Assembly: GCA_947446025.1 (NCBI GenBank)
Contig: CANFEY010000004.1
Span: 62,001 to 126,000, forward strand
Source of the DNA: Bryobacterales bacterium
GTDB lineage: Bacteria > Acidobacteriota > Terriglobia > Bryobacterales > Bryobacteraceae
DNA length: 64,000 bases
Reading direction: 5' to 3'
In this document: one piece after another, positions 10,408 through 20,837 of the stretch
How positions within the stretch are numbered: the first letter of the stretch is position 1
How the letters are laid out: the number at the start of each line of letters is the position of its first letter
Made by a program: the position numbers and the translations under genes
Notes under the pieces: model-generated
Database searches by the model: none
Told to the model about the DNA's origin: nothing
What the model saw: only the letters and a program-made list of their open reading frames with translations

Positions 10408-11115
10408 TTATGCGATCAGGGTTCCAACTGCTTCGCCCATCGCCATTCGCATTATATGGCCTCGGACGTTCAAATCAAAGACCGTAATGGGAAGATTGTT
10501 GTCGCGGCACATGGAAACAGCCGAGGCGTCCATCACGCGCAGGTTCTGGCCGAGCACTTCAGAGAAGCTGATCTTCTCATAACGCTTGGCCGAGGGGTTC
10601 TTCTTGGGGTCCGAATCGTAGACGCCGTCCACGCTTGTGGCTTTGGCGACGATTTCCGCCTTGATCTCCAGCGCCCGGAGCGTAGCCGCGGTGTCGGTGG
10701 AAAAATACGGATTGGACGTCCCCGCCGCAAAGATCACGATGCGGCCTTTTTCGAGGTGCCGCAGCGCCCGCCGGCGGATGTAAGTCTCCGCCACAGGGCG
10801 CATCTCGATGGCAGTCATCACCCGCGTAGGTACGCCGGTTTTCTCGAGTGCATCCTGCAAAGCCAGCGAATTGATGACCGTTGCCAGCATGCCCATGTGG
10901 TCCGCGGCTACACGGTCCATGTGTTTCGCCGCGGCAGCCACGCCGCGAAAGAAATTTCCTCCGCCCACGACTAGACCGATTTCGACGCCGGCGCGGGACA
11001 CTTCAGCGATTTCTTCCGCAAGGCTGGCGACCTTTGCGGGATCAATTCCGAGCGAAGCCTGTCCGGCAAGCACTTCACCGGACAGCTTCAGCAGAATGCG
11101 GCGGTAGCGGGGCAC
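10408..11115 (-). CDS. pyrH: UMP kinase
   Basis: [15 protein letters not shown]...[10 protein letters not shown]...[17 protein letters not shown]; synteny with tsf and frr. Confidence 0.97.
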   Translation of the reverse strand: MPRYRRILLKLSGEVLAGQASLGIDPAKVASLAEEIAEVSRAGVEIGLVVGGGNFFRGVAAAAKHMDRVAADHMGMLATVINSLALQDALEKTGVPTRVMTAIEMRPVAETYIRRRALRHLEKGRIVIFAAGTSNPYFSTDTAATLRALEIKAEIVAKATSVDGVYDSDPKKNPSAKRYEKISFSEVLGQNLRVMDASAVSMCRDNNLPITVFDLNVRGHIMRMAMGEAVGTLIA

Positions 11116-11120
11116 GGTGC

Positions 11121-11741
11121 CTATTCCGCTGCGGGTTCGTCGGTCTGGCCTGCGCCGACCTTAAACCGCACGAAACGGGCCACGGCAATCTTTTCACCCA
11201 ACTTGGCAATCTTCGCCTTGATGAGGTCCTGAATGGTGACCGTGTTGTCCTTGATGAAGGGTTGTTCGTAAAGGCAGAACTCTTCGTAATACTTGTTCAT
11301 ACGCCCCTCGACGATCTTATCGACCATCTTTTCGGGCTTGCCTTCAGCTAACGCGCGCGCACGCTGGATGTCTTTTTCCTTGTCCAGCGAGCCCTGCGTC
11401 ACTTCCTCCCGCCGGATAAACGACGGGTCGGACGCCGCGATCTGCATCGCGATGTCCTTGACCAGTTCCTGGAAGTCTTCGGTGCGCGCCACGAAGTCGG
11501 ATTCGCAGTTCACTTCCACCATCACGCCCAACTGGGCGCCGGGATGGATATAGGTACTGATGACACCCTGTTTGGCGCTGCGCGATTCCTTCTTGCTGGC
11601 GTTGGCAATGCCCTTCTTTCGGAGGACCACTTCGCCTTCTGCCAGGTCGCCCTTGGCTTCCACCAGCGCGGTCTTGCATTCCATCATGCCTGCGCCAGTG
11701 CGTTCGCGTAGTTGTTTGACTAATGCTGCGGTGATTTCCAT
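11121..11741 (-). CDS. tsf: Translation elongation factor Ts
   Basis: [29 protein letters not shown]. Confidence 0.97.
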   Translation of the reverse strand: MEITAALVKQLRERTGAGMMECKTALVEAKGDLAEGEVVLRKKGIANASKKESRSAKQGVISTYIHPGAQLGVMVEVNCESDFVARTEDFQELVKDIAMQIAASDPSFIRREEVTQGSLDKEKDIQRARALAEGKPEKMVDKIVEGRMNKYYEEFCLYEQPFIKDNTVTIQDLIKAKIAKLGEKIAVARFVRFKVGAGQTDEPAAE

Positions 11742-11747
11742 GGTTCT

Positions 11748-12626
11748 TTAAGCGTCCGGATCAATGGCTTTTTTCAGCGAATTCGACGGCAGATCTTCGT
11801 CGGGCATGCTTTCCGACATCAACTGCTGCGCGTATTTCGGGTCCACGTATTGCGCGTATTCCGGGATGTCTTCGACGGATGTGACTTCCATTTCGTCGGA
11901 GTGCTCGGCTACCGCAACCGGCTGCGCGAAGTCATGCTCGGTGGCCAACTGGCGGCCTTCCACGCACGCATCGGCGATCTTCGTCGTGAACAGGCGGATG
12001 GCGCGCAAGGCGTCATCGTTGCCGGGAATCACGTAGTTCACCTTGTCGGGATCGCAATTAGTGTCCACAACCGCAACTACGGAGATGCCCAGTTTGCGGG
12101 CTTCTTCCACAGCAATGGCTTCCTTGTTCGAATCGATCACGAACATCACGTCGGGCAGGCCTTGCATGTTCTTGATGCCCGCCAGATTCTGGTCCAACTG
12201 CTTGCGCTCGCGTTCCAGACGGATAACTTCCTTCTTCGCGCGCCCGTCCCAGTTACCCTCTTCGGCCATGGCGTCCAGTTCCTTCAAACGCTTGATGGAC
12301 TTTTGGACCGTGGCCATGTTGGTGAGCAAACCGCCCAGCCAACGTTGGTTGATGTAGTACATGCCGGCTCGCGTGGCTTCTTCGGCAATGGCTTCCTGCG
12401 CCTGCCGCTTGGTGCCCACGAACAGAACGGTCTTGCCTTGCGCGGCCATATCGCCCACGTAACGCATCGCGTCCTTGAACAGCTTCAGTGTCTTCTGGAG
12501 ATCAATGATGTAGATCCCGTTTCGTTCCCCGAAGATGTATTCTTTCATCTTGGGATTCCAGCGCTTGGTCTGGTGCCCGAAGTGAACGCCGGCTTCGAGC
12601 AATTCTTTCATGCTAATTTGAGGCAA
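11748..12626 (-). CDS. rpsB: 30S ribosomal protein S2
   Basis: [41 protein letters not shown]. Confidence 0.98.
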   Translation of the reverse strand: MPQISMKELLEAGVHFGHQTKRWNPKMKEYIFGERNGIYIIDLQKTLKLFKDAMRYVGDMAAQGKTVLFVGTKRQAQEAIAEEATRAGMYYINQRWLGGLLTNMATVQKSIKRLKELDAMAEEGNWDGRAKKEVIRLERERKQLDQNLAGIKNMQGLPDVMFVIDSNKEAIAVEEARKLGISVVAVVDTNCDPDKVNYVIPGNDDALRAIRLFTTKIADACVEGRQLATEHDFAQPVAVAEHSDEMEVTSVEDIPEYAQYVDPKYAQQLMSESMPDEDLPSNSLKKAIDPDA

Positions 12627-12717
12627 AAGTCCTCCTTATGGACTTGTCGCGGAAACCTCACCACGGTCCAAAGCGGGATTTGTGGCGAGGGCTATGACTA
12701 CTACAAAGAAACAACGA

Positions 12718-12738
12718 GCGGGCCAACCTGCGGCCCGC
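12718..12738 (-). terminator. Hairpin downstream of rpsI (7-bp perfect stem GCGGGCC/GGCCCGC), T-rich on the minus strand
   Basis: Minus strand reads gcgggccgcaggttggcccgctcgttgtttctttg. Confidence 0.6.
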
Positions 12739-12763
12739 CCGAAAATACACTTGAAGCTGCCGC

Positions 12764-13162
12764 TTAGCGCTTGGAGAATTGGAAGCGTTTGCGCGCGCCC
12801 TTTTGACCGTACTTCTTGCGCTCCACCTTGCGGGCGTCACGCGTCAGCAGGCCGAGTTCCTTCAGCTTGCCGCGCAGTTCAATGTTGAACTCCAGCAGCG
12901 CACGGGCAATCCCGAGCTTCGCCGCGCCGGCTTGCCCGTTCGGCCCGCCGCCCGATGCGGTGATCAGGATGTCAAACTTATCCGTCGCCTCCGCCGCCAC
13001 CAGCGGCTGCTGCACGATCGCGCGCGCCGTGGGGCTGGGGAAATAATTCTCGAATTCGCGGCCGTTGACCTTGATGTTGCCGCTGCCGGGGCGGAGGAAT
13101 ACACGGGCAACTGCCGTCTTGCGGCGGCCCGTTCCAAGATGTTGTACCAATGTTGCTGCCAT
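12764..13162 (-). CDS. rpsI: 30S ribosomal protein S9
   Basis: [19 protein letters not shown]...ending [17 protein letters not shown]. Confidence 0.98.
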   Translation of the reverse strand: MAATLVQHLGTGRRKTAVARVFLRPGSGNIKVNGREFENYFPSPTARAIVQQPLVAAEATDKFDILITASGGGPNGQAGAAKLGIARALLEFNIELRGKLKELGLLTRDARKVERKKYGQKGARKRFQFSKR

Positions 13163-13170
13163 GATATTCC

Positions 13171-13605
13171 TTAGGATGCTACTTTCATTTCCACGGGCTT
13201 CTGCGCTTCGTGCGGATGCTTATCGCCCGCATACACGTTCAGCTTGCGGTACATCTGCTTGCCCAGCTTGTTCTTCGGCAGCATGCCCTTAATAGCTTCT
13301 TCGATCAGCCGCGTCGGATGCGTCTGGCGCATGTCGCGTGCCAACACTTCCGTCAACCCGCCCGGATAACCCGAGTGACGCCGATAGAGCTTCTGCTGTT
13401 CTTTACGGCCCGTCATGCGGACCTTCGCGGCATTGACCACGATGATGTGGTCGCCGGTGTCCATGAACGGCGTATAACGGGGCTTGTGTTTGCCCATCAG
13501 GATCAACGCCGCCTGGCTGGCCACGCGACCGAGGACCGCCCCATCCGCATCAATGACGTGCCAATCACGCTGGATGCCGGGGAGCGAAGGAAATGCGGTT
13601 TTCAT
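13171..13605 (-). CDS. rplM: 50S ribosomal protein L13
   Basis: [45 protein letters not shown]. Confidence 0.98.
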   Translation of the reverse strand: MKTAFPSLPGIQRDWHVIDADGAVLGRVASQAALILMGKHKPRYTPFMDTGDHIIVVNAAKVRMTGRKEQQKLYRRHSGYPGGLTEVLARDMRQTHPTRLIEEAIKGMLPKNKLGKQMYRKLNVYAGDKHPHEAQKPVEMKVAS

Positions 13606-13876
13606 TGTGAGACCTTTATCTTTTGGCTCCTGCTATCCCGGCCGATGGGAGACGACACGTATCCCGGCCAGCTCGGGGCTAGCAATAGCTCTAACGATGG
13701 TACTCGAACCGGGGTGGCCCTGTCAAAGCTCCGAAAGGCACGTCGGTTCCATCGAGCGCTGTAGCGCAATGGGGCCGGCCTTAACCCGTCCGACAGCTTC
13801 CACCCACCGATTGAACGGCGACCGGACTCGTCGCAACAATTCTTTGTATGCCGCCGGGCGGGGGTATATTTATCTT

Positions 13877-14096
13877 GTGCGAGTCAAGACATCCGTCACC
13901 CTGCCCGAGGAGCTGCTCACCCGTTTGGATCGGGTAGACAAGAATCGCTCTGCTCTGCTTGAGCGCGCGGCTGGCGTATCTCGACCGTTTGTCCAGGCAG
14001 CAGCGGGATCGGCGGGACATCGAGATCATCAACCGTAACGCGGATCAAATCAACCGCGAGGTTGAGGACATTCTGGAATACCAGCAGATCTGGTGA
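13877..14096 (+). pseudogene. MazE/RHH-like antitoxin, frameshifted
   Basis: GTG 13877: VRVKTSVTLPEELLTRLDRVDKNRSALLERAA. From ~13972 the coding signal moves to another frame, AYLDRLSRQQRDRRDIEIINRNADQINREVEDILEYQQIW*, ending at TGA 14094-14096. Confidence 0.7.
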
Positions 14097-14106
14097 GGTC
14101 CTACCA

Positions 14107-14457
14107 TTGAAACGTGGCGAGTTGTACGTCGTTCGCAAACCGGGTTCGCATGACCCCCGCAAGGAAGACCCTCGAAAACAGCTCGTCTTTGTGATTACGA
14201 GCCGGCAGACGCTGATCGATTCGCGTCATTCCTCGGCAATATGCGCGCCGGTTTACTCGAGCCATGGGGCGCTAAGCACACAGGTACTGGTGGGCCCCGA
14301 TGAGGGGTTGAAGAAGGAATCCGGCATTCACTGCGACGAACTGGTCAGCGTCCAAAAATCTCCGTTGACTCACTACCTCGGCTCCTTGAATCCCAGAGCG
14401 TTGCGGGAGTTTGACGTCGCGCTGGGTGTTGCGTTAGGGCTGGAGCCGGAACACTAA
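14107..14457 (+). CDS. MazF/PemK-family endoribonuclease toxin (TTG start)
   Basis: LKRGELYVVRKPGSHDPRKEDPRKQLVFVITSRQTLIDSRHSSAICAPVYSS; 10 nt after the antitoxin stop. Confidence 0.8.
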   Translation: MKRGELYVVRKPGSHDPRKEDPRKQLVFVITSRQTLIDSRHSSAICAPVYSSHGALSTQVLVGPDEGLKKESGIHCDELVSVQKSPLTHYLGSLNPRALREFDVALGVALGLEPEH

Positions 14458-14523
14458 GTATCCGCATTCGGCCCACTAGGGCCAAATCGCCCCGTCCTGT
14501 ATACTGAGCGTTAAGGAATTCAT

Positions 14524-15186
14524 ATGAAACTCTTCAACCACATCAAGCTACTCCCCGTATTCGCGCTCCTGCTCACCGCTCTCCCCGCCACCCCGCAAGG
14601 CAAAGGCAAAGGCGGCGGTGACAACGATCCTGACCGCGTCGTTGCCGGCGCAGCGCTTCCGGCTGGCTGGGCGGTTCGCGTGGACCGCGATGCCAACAAT
14701 AGTGCCAAGGTCTCCGAAGCTGCGGGCGTCATGCACTTCGTGATGGGTGCCGCAGGCAGCTTCTACAACAGCACTTGGACCAAGACCGGCGACTATAAGT
14801 ACTCGGCTCGCGTGACGCAGGTGAAGGCTCCCACGCATCCCACCTCCTACGGCATCATGGTTGGTGGCAAAGATCTGACCGCCCCCAACCAGACCTACAC
14901 CTACTTCCTGGTGCGCGCCGCGGGCGAGTATTTCATCTCCAATCGCGAAGGCGCGACCACGGCGACCCAGGTCAATTGGACCGCGCATCCGGCAGTGGCG
15001 AAGGCCGGCGCTGACGGCAAGCAGGCCAACGTGCTCGGCGTGCAGGTTGCCGGCGCGGACGTCATCTTCAGCGTCAACGGCACCGAAGTGAAGCGCCTCC
15101 CCAAGGCTGGCTTGCACGTGGACGGCATCGTCGGCGTCCGCATCGGCCACAACTTCGACGTCGACGTCGACCAGATCTCGCGCTAG
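14524..15186 (+). CDS. Secreted protein, DUF1080/concanavalin-like, function unknown
   Basis: Signal peptide; YNSTWTKTGDYKYSARVTQVKAPTHPTSYGIMVGGKDL. Confidence 0.65.
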   Translation: MKLFNHIKLLPVFALLLTALPATPQGKGKGGGDNDPDRVVAGAALPAGWAVRVDRDANNSAKVSEAAGVMHFVMGAAGSFYNSTWTKTGDYKYSARVTQVKAPTHPTSYGIMVGGKDLTAPNQTYTYFLVRAAGEYFISNREGATTATQVNWTAHPAVAKAGADGKQANVLGVQVAGADVIFSVNGTEVKRLPKAGLHVDGIVGVRIGHNFDVDVDQISR

Positions 15187-15217
15187 AAATTCTCCTCTTT
15201 CTACTTCTTCGAATACA

Positions 15218-15262
15218 GGGGCGGCTAGGTTCGATTTTGGACCTGCCGCCCTTTCTGTTTTT
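15218..15262 (+). terminator. Rho-independent terminator
   Basis: gggcggctaggttc...ggacctgccgccc followed by tttctgttttt. Confidence 0.75.
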
Positions 15263-15320
15263 GCCGAACTAGGCGCTTCCCCTTAGTGGTCATAGAGCGG
15301 TTCTGCGGTAGAATCGACCC

Positions 15321-16523
15321 ATGACGATCCGCCAGAGTGTCGCGCTGGTTGTATTGTTGCTAGCGGCGTTTGGTGCGGGAACCTGGTACAGCTCCCGGAA
15401 CGCCTCCCTCCCAGGTCCGCAAATCCTTTATTATCAAGATCCTATGCACCCGGCCTACCGGTCCGACAAACCTGGCACGGCCCCGGATTGCGGCATGGCC
15501 CTGGTCCCGGTCTACTCCAATTCAAAACCCGCCTCGGCCGGCATCCACATCGATCCCGAAAAGCAGCACCTGCTGGGAATCCGCCTCACCACCGTGGAAA
15601 AGGGCGGCGGAACGCGCCTGCTTCGCACCCCGGGCCGCGTCGCCGTGGACACCGCGCTCCTCTTTGTCATCAACGCCGCAACCGAAGGCTACTTCACCAG
15701 CGTCGTCAGAAACGTTGGTGACAAAGTAGCGAAGGACGAACTCCTCGGCACCCACTTTGTCCGCGAATTGCGCGCCGCCGCCCTGGGCCACCTGGCTACC
15801 CTCGACCGCATCCAGCCCTCCGCAAGCACTCCTCTGGACCCCACCCGCAGCCAGTCCGATCGCACAAACCTGGGCCTCTCCCTCGAAATCCTCCGCAACA
15901 TGGGCGTTTCCGATACCCAGATCAAAGCCGTTGAACGCGCTCGCGACGTCCCTCCAAGTATCGAACTGCGCGCCCCCGGTGCCGGCATCGTCCTGGCGCG
16001 CAATGCATCGCTAGGCCAGCGCTTCAATCGCGGCGACGAACTATTCCGCATCGCCGACCTGAGCAGCGTCTGGATCCTGGCGGATTTCTTCCGCGAAGAT
16101 GCCGCATCGCTCCCGCGCGGCACCTCCGCCCGCATCTACGTAGGGAACCCGGCCCGCTCCTTCACCGCCAGAGTAAGTGACACCGTCCCCGATTTTGACC
16201 CCGTGACCCAAACCGCGAAGGTCCGCCTCACCGCGGACAATCCCGGACTCGCTCTAAAACCCGACATGTTCGTCGAGGTGGAACTCTCCCTCCCCATGCC
16301 CACCGGACTAACCGTGCCCCAAGACGCTGTGCTCGATTTCGGCCACGCAACCTCCGTCTTTGTGGCCGCCCCCGACGGAAGCTTTGTGTCCCGAGCTGTC
16401 GAAACCAGGTGGCGATCCGGCGGGCGCGTACAAATCACCAAAGGACTCGCCGCTGGTGACAAAGTCGTCGTCTCCGGCCAGTTTCTCCTCGATTCTGAAA
16501 CCTGCATGCAGGCGCATCCCTAA
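15321..16523 (+). CDS. Heavy-metal efflux RND periplasmic adaptor (CusB-like) with N-terminal heavy-metal-binding domain
   Basis: YYQDPMHPAYRSDKPGTAPDCGMALVPVY; HlyD/CusB-type core; overlaps the cusA-like ORF start. Confidence 0.85.
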   Translation: MTIRQSVALVVLLLAAFGAGTWYSSRNASLPGPQILYYQDPMHPAYRSDKPGTAPDCGMALVPVYSNSKPASAGIHIDPEKQHLLGIRLTTVEKGGGTRLLRTPGRVAVDTALLFVINAATEGYFTSVVRNVGDKVAKDELLGTHFVRELRAAALGHLATLDRIQPSASTPLDPTRSQSDRTNLGLSLEILRNMGVSDTQIKAVERARDVPPSIELRAPGAGIVLARNASLGQRFNRGDELFRIADLSSVWILADFFREDAASLPRGTSARIYVGNPARSFTARVSDTVPDFDPVTQTAKVRLTADNPGLALKPDMFVEVELSLPMPTGLTVPQDAVLDFGHATSVFVAAPDGSFVSRAVETRWRSGGRVQITKGLAAGDKVVVSGQFLLDSETCMQAHP

Positions 16524-19500
16524 TGCTGGCCCGGGTTGTCGATTTCTCCGCGCGCAACCAGGTCCTGGTGATCCTGTTGACAGCCGCGCTCGCCCTCTAC
16601 GGCTGGTGGTCCATGGCCCGCGTGCCTCTCGATGCGCTGCCAGAACTCGGCGAAACCCAGGTCATCGTCTACACCCGCTGGGACCGCAGCCCGCAGATCG
16701 TCGAAGACCAGGTTACCTACCCCATCGTCTCCGCCCTGCTCGGCGCACCCGGGGTAACTTCGGTCCGCGGCTACTCCGACTTCGGCTACTCCTTCGTCTA
16801 CGTCGTCTTTGACGACGCCCACGATCTCTACTGGGCCCGCGCCCGCACCACCGAATACCTCGCCGGCGTCCAAGGCAAGCTCCCCCCCGACGCTAAGCCC
16901 GAACTCGGACCGGACGCCAGTGGACTCGGCTGGATCTTCCAATACGTTCTCCAAGACGATTCCGGCCAGCAAAGCCTCGCCGACCTGCGGTCCCTGCAGG
17001 ACTGGTATCTCCGCTACCAACTCAAGTCCGTCCCCGGTGTTTCTGAAGTGGCTTCCCTGGGCGGCTTCAGCAAGCAATTCCAAGTTACGCTGGACCCCAA
17101 CCGCCTGCGCGCCTTCGGTGTCACCGTGCGCCGCGTGGTGGAAGCCGTGCGCGGCGGAAACGTGGAATCCAGCGGTCGCCTGCTGGAGTTCGGCGGCACC
17201 GAATACATGGTGCGCGGGCGCGGCTACGCGAAATCGATAGAGGACCTGGAGAGTATCGTGCTGCTCGCCACCGAAGGCGGCACGCCCGTGCGCATCCGCG
17301 ACGTGGGTCAAGTGGTCATCGGCCCCGACCAGCGCCGCGGCGTCTCCGATCTGGATGGCGCTGGCGAAGCCGTCTCCGGCATTGTGGTGATGCGCCAGGG
17401 CGCCAACGCCCGCCAGGTCATCGATGCCGTCAAAGCCAAGCTACGGCAAATCGAACCCGGCCTCCCGCCCGGCGTTCGTGTGGTGCCCGTCTATGACCGC
17501 TCCGGCTTTATCGACCGCGTGGTAGCCGCCAACGCGCGCACCATTCTGGAAGTGATGCTCACCGTCATGGTGGTCATCCTGATCTTCCTGCGCCACTGGC
17601 CCAGCGCGCTGATCCCCGCCATCACCATTCCCGCCGTGGTGCTGATCGCCTTCATCCCGTTTCAAGCGCTGGGCGTAACGGCCAACGTGATGTCGCTGGG
17701 CGGCATCGCCATCGCCATAGGCGCACTCGTGGATGCCTCCATTGTGGTCGTCGAACAGGCCCACAAAAAACTGGAGCAATGGGATGCACTTGGCCGCCCC
17801 GGATCGCAGAGCGCCGTCATCCTGAGCGCCGTGCAAGAAGTGGCCGGAACCAGCTTCTTCGCGCTCCTGATCATCGCCGCCGCCTTCCTCCCCGTCTTGG
17901 TCCTGGAAAACCAGGAAGGCCGCCTCTTCACTCCCCTGGCCATTGCCAAGACGCTCTGCATGCTGATCGCCGCCGGCTTGGCCGTTACACTGGACCCCGC
18001 CCTCCGCCTGCTGCTGGCCCGCTTCTCCATCGGCACCATCCGCAAGGAAGAGAGCCACCCGCTGAGCCGTTGGCTCATCCGCACCTACGAACCCGCCGTA
18101 TGGTGGGCGCTGGCGCACCGCAAAGCCGTGTTCTCCATCGCCGCCGGTTTGCTGGCCGTCACCGTCCCCGCATTCCTGTCCCTCAACTCAGAATTCCTCC
18201 CGCCGCTGGACGAAGGCACCCTCCTCTACATGCCTTCCACCATGCCCGGCATCTCCATCGCGCAGGCGCAACAGCTGCTGCAAACCACCGATGGCGTGCT
18301 CAAACAATTCCCCGAAGTGGAGCACGTATTGGGCAAAGCCGGCCGCGCCGAAACCGCCACCGATCCCGCACCGCTTTCCATGCTCGAAACCCTGGTCACC
18401 CTGCGCCCCAGGCAGCAATGGCGCAAGGTCAACACCTGGTATTCCGCCTGGTCGCCGGAGTGGCTGAAACCCGTGTTCCGCCGCATCACTTCCGACAGCA
18501 TGCCCGTGGAACAACTGGTCGCCGAGATGAACGGAACCAGCTACGCCGATTCCGGCCTCGCCGCCGGCCTCTACTACTACAAGATCACCGCCCAGGACGC
18601 CAACGGAAACGTGAGCGCTCCCTCAGGCCAGGGTTCTGCCAGCGTCACCGCTGACGTCACCGGACCCACCGTGTCCCTCACTGCGCCCACCGTGGGTACA
18701 TCCGTCTCCGGTACCGTCACCGTTTCCGCCAACGCTAGCGATGATGTCGCCGTGGCTAGCGTGCAGTTCCTGCTGGACGGCGCGCCGCTCCTCGCCGAAG
18801 ACACCTCCGCCCCCTACAGCATCTCGTGGAGCACGCTCGCTACTTCCAACGGTGTGCACCAGCTGGCGGCCCGCGCCAGGGACACCGGCGGCAACCTGAC
18901 CACCACCGCGAACACCAGCATCACTGTCGCCAACAGCTCGCTCACGGGCGCGGTTGCGCTGTACGCATTTGAGGAAACCGGCGGCGTCACCACCGTGACC
19001 GATGGCTCCGGCAACGCCAATACAGGCAGCATCGCCGGCGCTACCCGCGTCCTGGGCAAGTATGGCAACGGGCTGTTCTTCAACGGCGCGAACGCTATGG
19101 TCAGCGTTCCCAACTCCTCTTCCCTGAACGTCACCACCGGCCTCACCTTGATGGCCTGGCTCAACCCGTCGTCCCTTGGGGCCTGGAAGACCGCCATTAT
19201 GAAGGAGATGCCCGGGGATGAGAATTGGGCCCTGTACTCCAGCGACAGTGCGGATCACCCCCGCACAGGCCTCCGCGCAGGCGGGAACCAATACGCCATT
19301 TCCGCACCCTCGCCGCTGCCGCTCAACACCTGGACCCATGTGGCCGTCAGTTACAACGGCTCCGCCTTCAACATATACGTCAACGGGACCCTGGTCAACA
19401 CGCTCCCCGTAACGGGTGCGGTCACCACCTCCACCAGCCCGCTCCGCATCGGGTGCAACGCCATCTGGGGGGGAGAGTTCTTCCACGGCATCATTGACGA

Positions 19501-19573
19501 GGTCCGCGTCTACAACCGCGGCCTCACACAAGCCGAAATCCAGAGCAGCATGAACAACGCCATCGTCCCCTAA
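16523..19573 (+). CDS. Chimeric ORF: N-terminal ~60-65% of a CusA-type RND permease fused in frame to Fn3/Ig-like and LamG domains
   Basis: CusA signature to ~18531 (...FRRITSDSMPVEQLVAEMN), then GTSYADSGLAAGLYYYKITAQDANGNVSAPSGQ and LamG (MVSVPNSSSLNVTTGLTLMAWLNPSS...IDEVRVYNRGLTQAEI). Confidence 0.85.
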   Translation: MLARVVDFSARNQVLVILLTAALALYGWWSMARVPLDALPELGETQVIVYTRWDRSPQIVEDQVTYPIVSALLGAPGVTSVRGYSDFGYSFVYVVFDDAHDLYWARARTTEYLAGVQGKLPPDAKPELGPDASGLGWIFQYVLQDDSGQQSLADLRSLQDWYLRYQLKSVPGVSEVASLGGFSKQFQVTLDPNRLRAFGVTVRRVVEAVRGGNVESSGRLLEFGGTEYMVRGRGYAKSIEDLESIVLLATEGGTPVRIRDVGQVVIGPDQRRGVSDLDGAGEAVSGIVVMRQGANARQVIDAVKAKLRQIEPGLPPGVRVVPVYDRSGFIDRVVAANARTILEVMLTVMVVILIFLRHWPSALIPAITIPAVVLIAFIPFQALGVTANVMSLGGIAIAIGALVDASIVVVEQAHKKLEQWDALGRPGSQSAVILSAVQEVAGTSFFALLIIAAAFLPVLVLENQEGRLFTPLAIAKTLCMLIAAGLAVTLDPALRLLLARFSIGTIRKEESHPLSRWLIRTYEPAVWWALAHRKAVFSIAAGLLAVTVPAFLSLNSEFLPPLDEGTLLYMPSTMPGISIAQAQQLLQTTDGVLKQFPEVEHVLGKAGRAETATDPAPLSMLETLVTLRPRQQWRKVNTWYSAWSPEWLKPVFRRITSDSMPVEQLVAEMNGTSYADSGLAAGLYYYKITAQDANGNVSAPSGQGSASVTADVTGPTVSLTAPTVGTSVSGTVTVSANASDDVAVASVQFLLDGAPLLAEDTSAPYSISWSTLATSNGVHQLAARARDTGGNLTTTANTSITVANSSLTGAVALYAFEETGGVTTVTDGSGNANTGSIAGATRVLGKYGNGLFFNGANAMVSVPNSSSLNVTTGLTLMAWLNPSSLGAWKTAIMKEMPGDENWALYSSDSADHPRTGLRAGGNQYAISAPSPLPLNTWTHVAVSYNGSAFNIYVNGTLVNTLPVTGAVTTSTSPLRIGCNAIWGGEFFHGIIDEVRVYNRGLTQAEIQSSMNNAIVP

Positions 19574-19585
19574 GGGAGTTCTACC

Positions 19586-19654
19586 CCGCAAAACGGGCAC
19601 TGGCTCGAATTTCGCCGCCCTTGCGAAATTTGTCCTGTACCGTTTTGCCCCGTC
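19586..19654. repeat. Dispersed imperfect palindrome, family 2 copy 1
   Basis: ccgcaaaacgggcactggctcgaatttcgccgcccttgcgaaatttgtcctgtaccgttttgccccgtc; related to 22195-22263. Confidence 0.8.
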
Positions 19655-20396
19655 AATTCTCCGTCGGCACCTTGTCGGCGGAGTCGACCACAAACATCTC
19701 GAACGGCGCGGTCCCCTTCACCAGCCGCAGGCCGAGCTGCTCTTGTAGCGCGGTGCCCAAACTTGGAAACACGAAGCCTTCATCGCTGGTGATGCCGGAG
19801 AGCTCGGCGTTGGTAGGGATTCGAGGGCGCGAGTTCCAGGAAGATGTCATACTTGCCGGTCAGCCCGGTCTTGTCAACCAACTGGTAGTTTTCCAAGTTG
19901 CGGCTGTAGATATTGCAGGATCTTGGCAATCGGAACGGCGGCACTGCCCAACTGAACTCCGCCCCCGTTTTGTCGGGCATCGTAGCGACTTGTCCGCTGC
20001 TCTCCTTGCGCTTGAATCCGCCATTCGCGACGACCAATTCATACGCCGGCAGCACCTTGGTCACTCGATGGAAGCGTAGATGGAAGGGCTCCGCCAGCAG
20101 GTTCTGCATCATTCGGCGAAACTGCCATCGTACTGCGTCTCACGGGCGTCTTGGTTTCTGATCCAATCCGGACCCTCCACTTGGAAATAGGGAAGGTCGT
20201 AGGCAATTTGGATCAACTGCTGCGGCGTCACCAGGCGGCCGTTGAAGCGGCCGGGTAAGTCGGTGCCCGGACCCCCGCTAGTCATCCCGATCACTCCGGT
20301 AGGCGGCACCGCGCCGATGCGAACGGAGGCAACCTCAAACTTGTCCTGCGCCAACGCAGCGCACGCAGCCAAGCAAAGGGTTGCCGCGGTTTTCAA
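19653..20396 (-). pseudogene. TIGR03435-like (DUF3738) soil-Acidobacteria protein split over three frames
   Basis: LKTAATLCLAACAALAQDKFEVASVRIG...QVEGPDWI; MMQNLLAEPFHLRFHRVTKVLPAYELVV...LVDKTGLTGKYDIFLEL; FPSLGTALQEQLGLRLVKGTAPFEMFVVDSADKVPTEN*. Confidence 0.8.
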
Positions 20397-20827
20397 GGAT
20401 GGATCACCTTGATCATGTAGTAGAACACCGGCGTCTTCACTTCCTTGAACCAATGCGGCGTCCCCGCCGGGATCGTGATGATGTCGCCTTTGGTCAACGT
20501 GTGCGTCACCCCGCCCTGAATATCCGTGCCCAGCCATTGCGCCGGACGGCTCAACTTGCCGCCCACCATCTGGCCGCCCGTCACGAACGTCGCCTCACCT
20601 GACGTGATGTAGAAGATGTCGGTTTCCTTCTCATGGACCTCCACCTGCCCCGCAGCCGTGCGGCTGGCGACCGACGCCGTGAAATCGCTGCTCTTGGCCA
20701 CCGCGCCGCCCTTCGCAAACAGCTCGGCTACTTTGTCGTGGCCCACGTAGGTGGCCGGCTCCGGCTCCGCTGCCGCCATCGCAAGCGCGCCCCCGATTAG
20801 CGCGGAAAAGACGACCAGGTGTTTCAT
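20393..20827 (-). CDS. Secreted cupin-domain protein
   Basis: MKHLVVFSALIGGALAMAAA...GEATFVTGGQMVGG...ITIPAGTPHWFKEVKTPVFYYMIKV. Confidence 0.75.
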   Translation of the reverse strand: MKHLVVFSALIGGALAMAAAEPEPATYVGHDKVAELFAKGGAVAKSSDFTASVASRTAAGQVEVHEKETDIFYITSGEATFVTGGQMVGGKLSRPAQWLGTDIQGGVTHTLTKGDIITIPAGTPHWFKEVKTPVFYYMIKVIHP

Positions 20828-20837
20828 GGAGTTCTCC

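Noticed and set aside
13610-13780. Possible RNA gene upstream of rplM (tatcccggcc repeated, hairpin-like)
   Set aside because: No cloverleaf or known leader motif could be established by eye.
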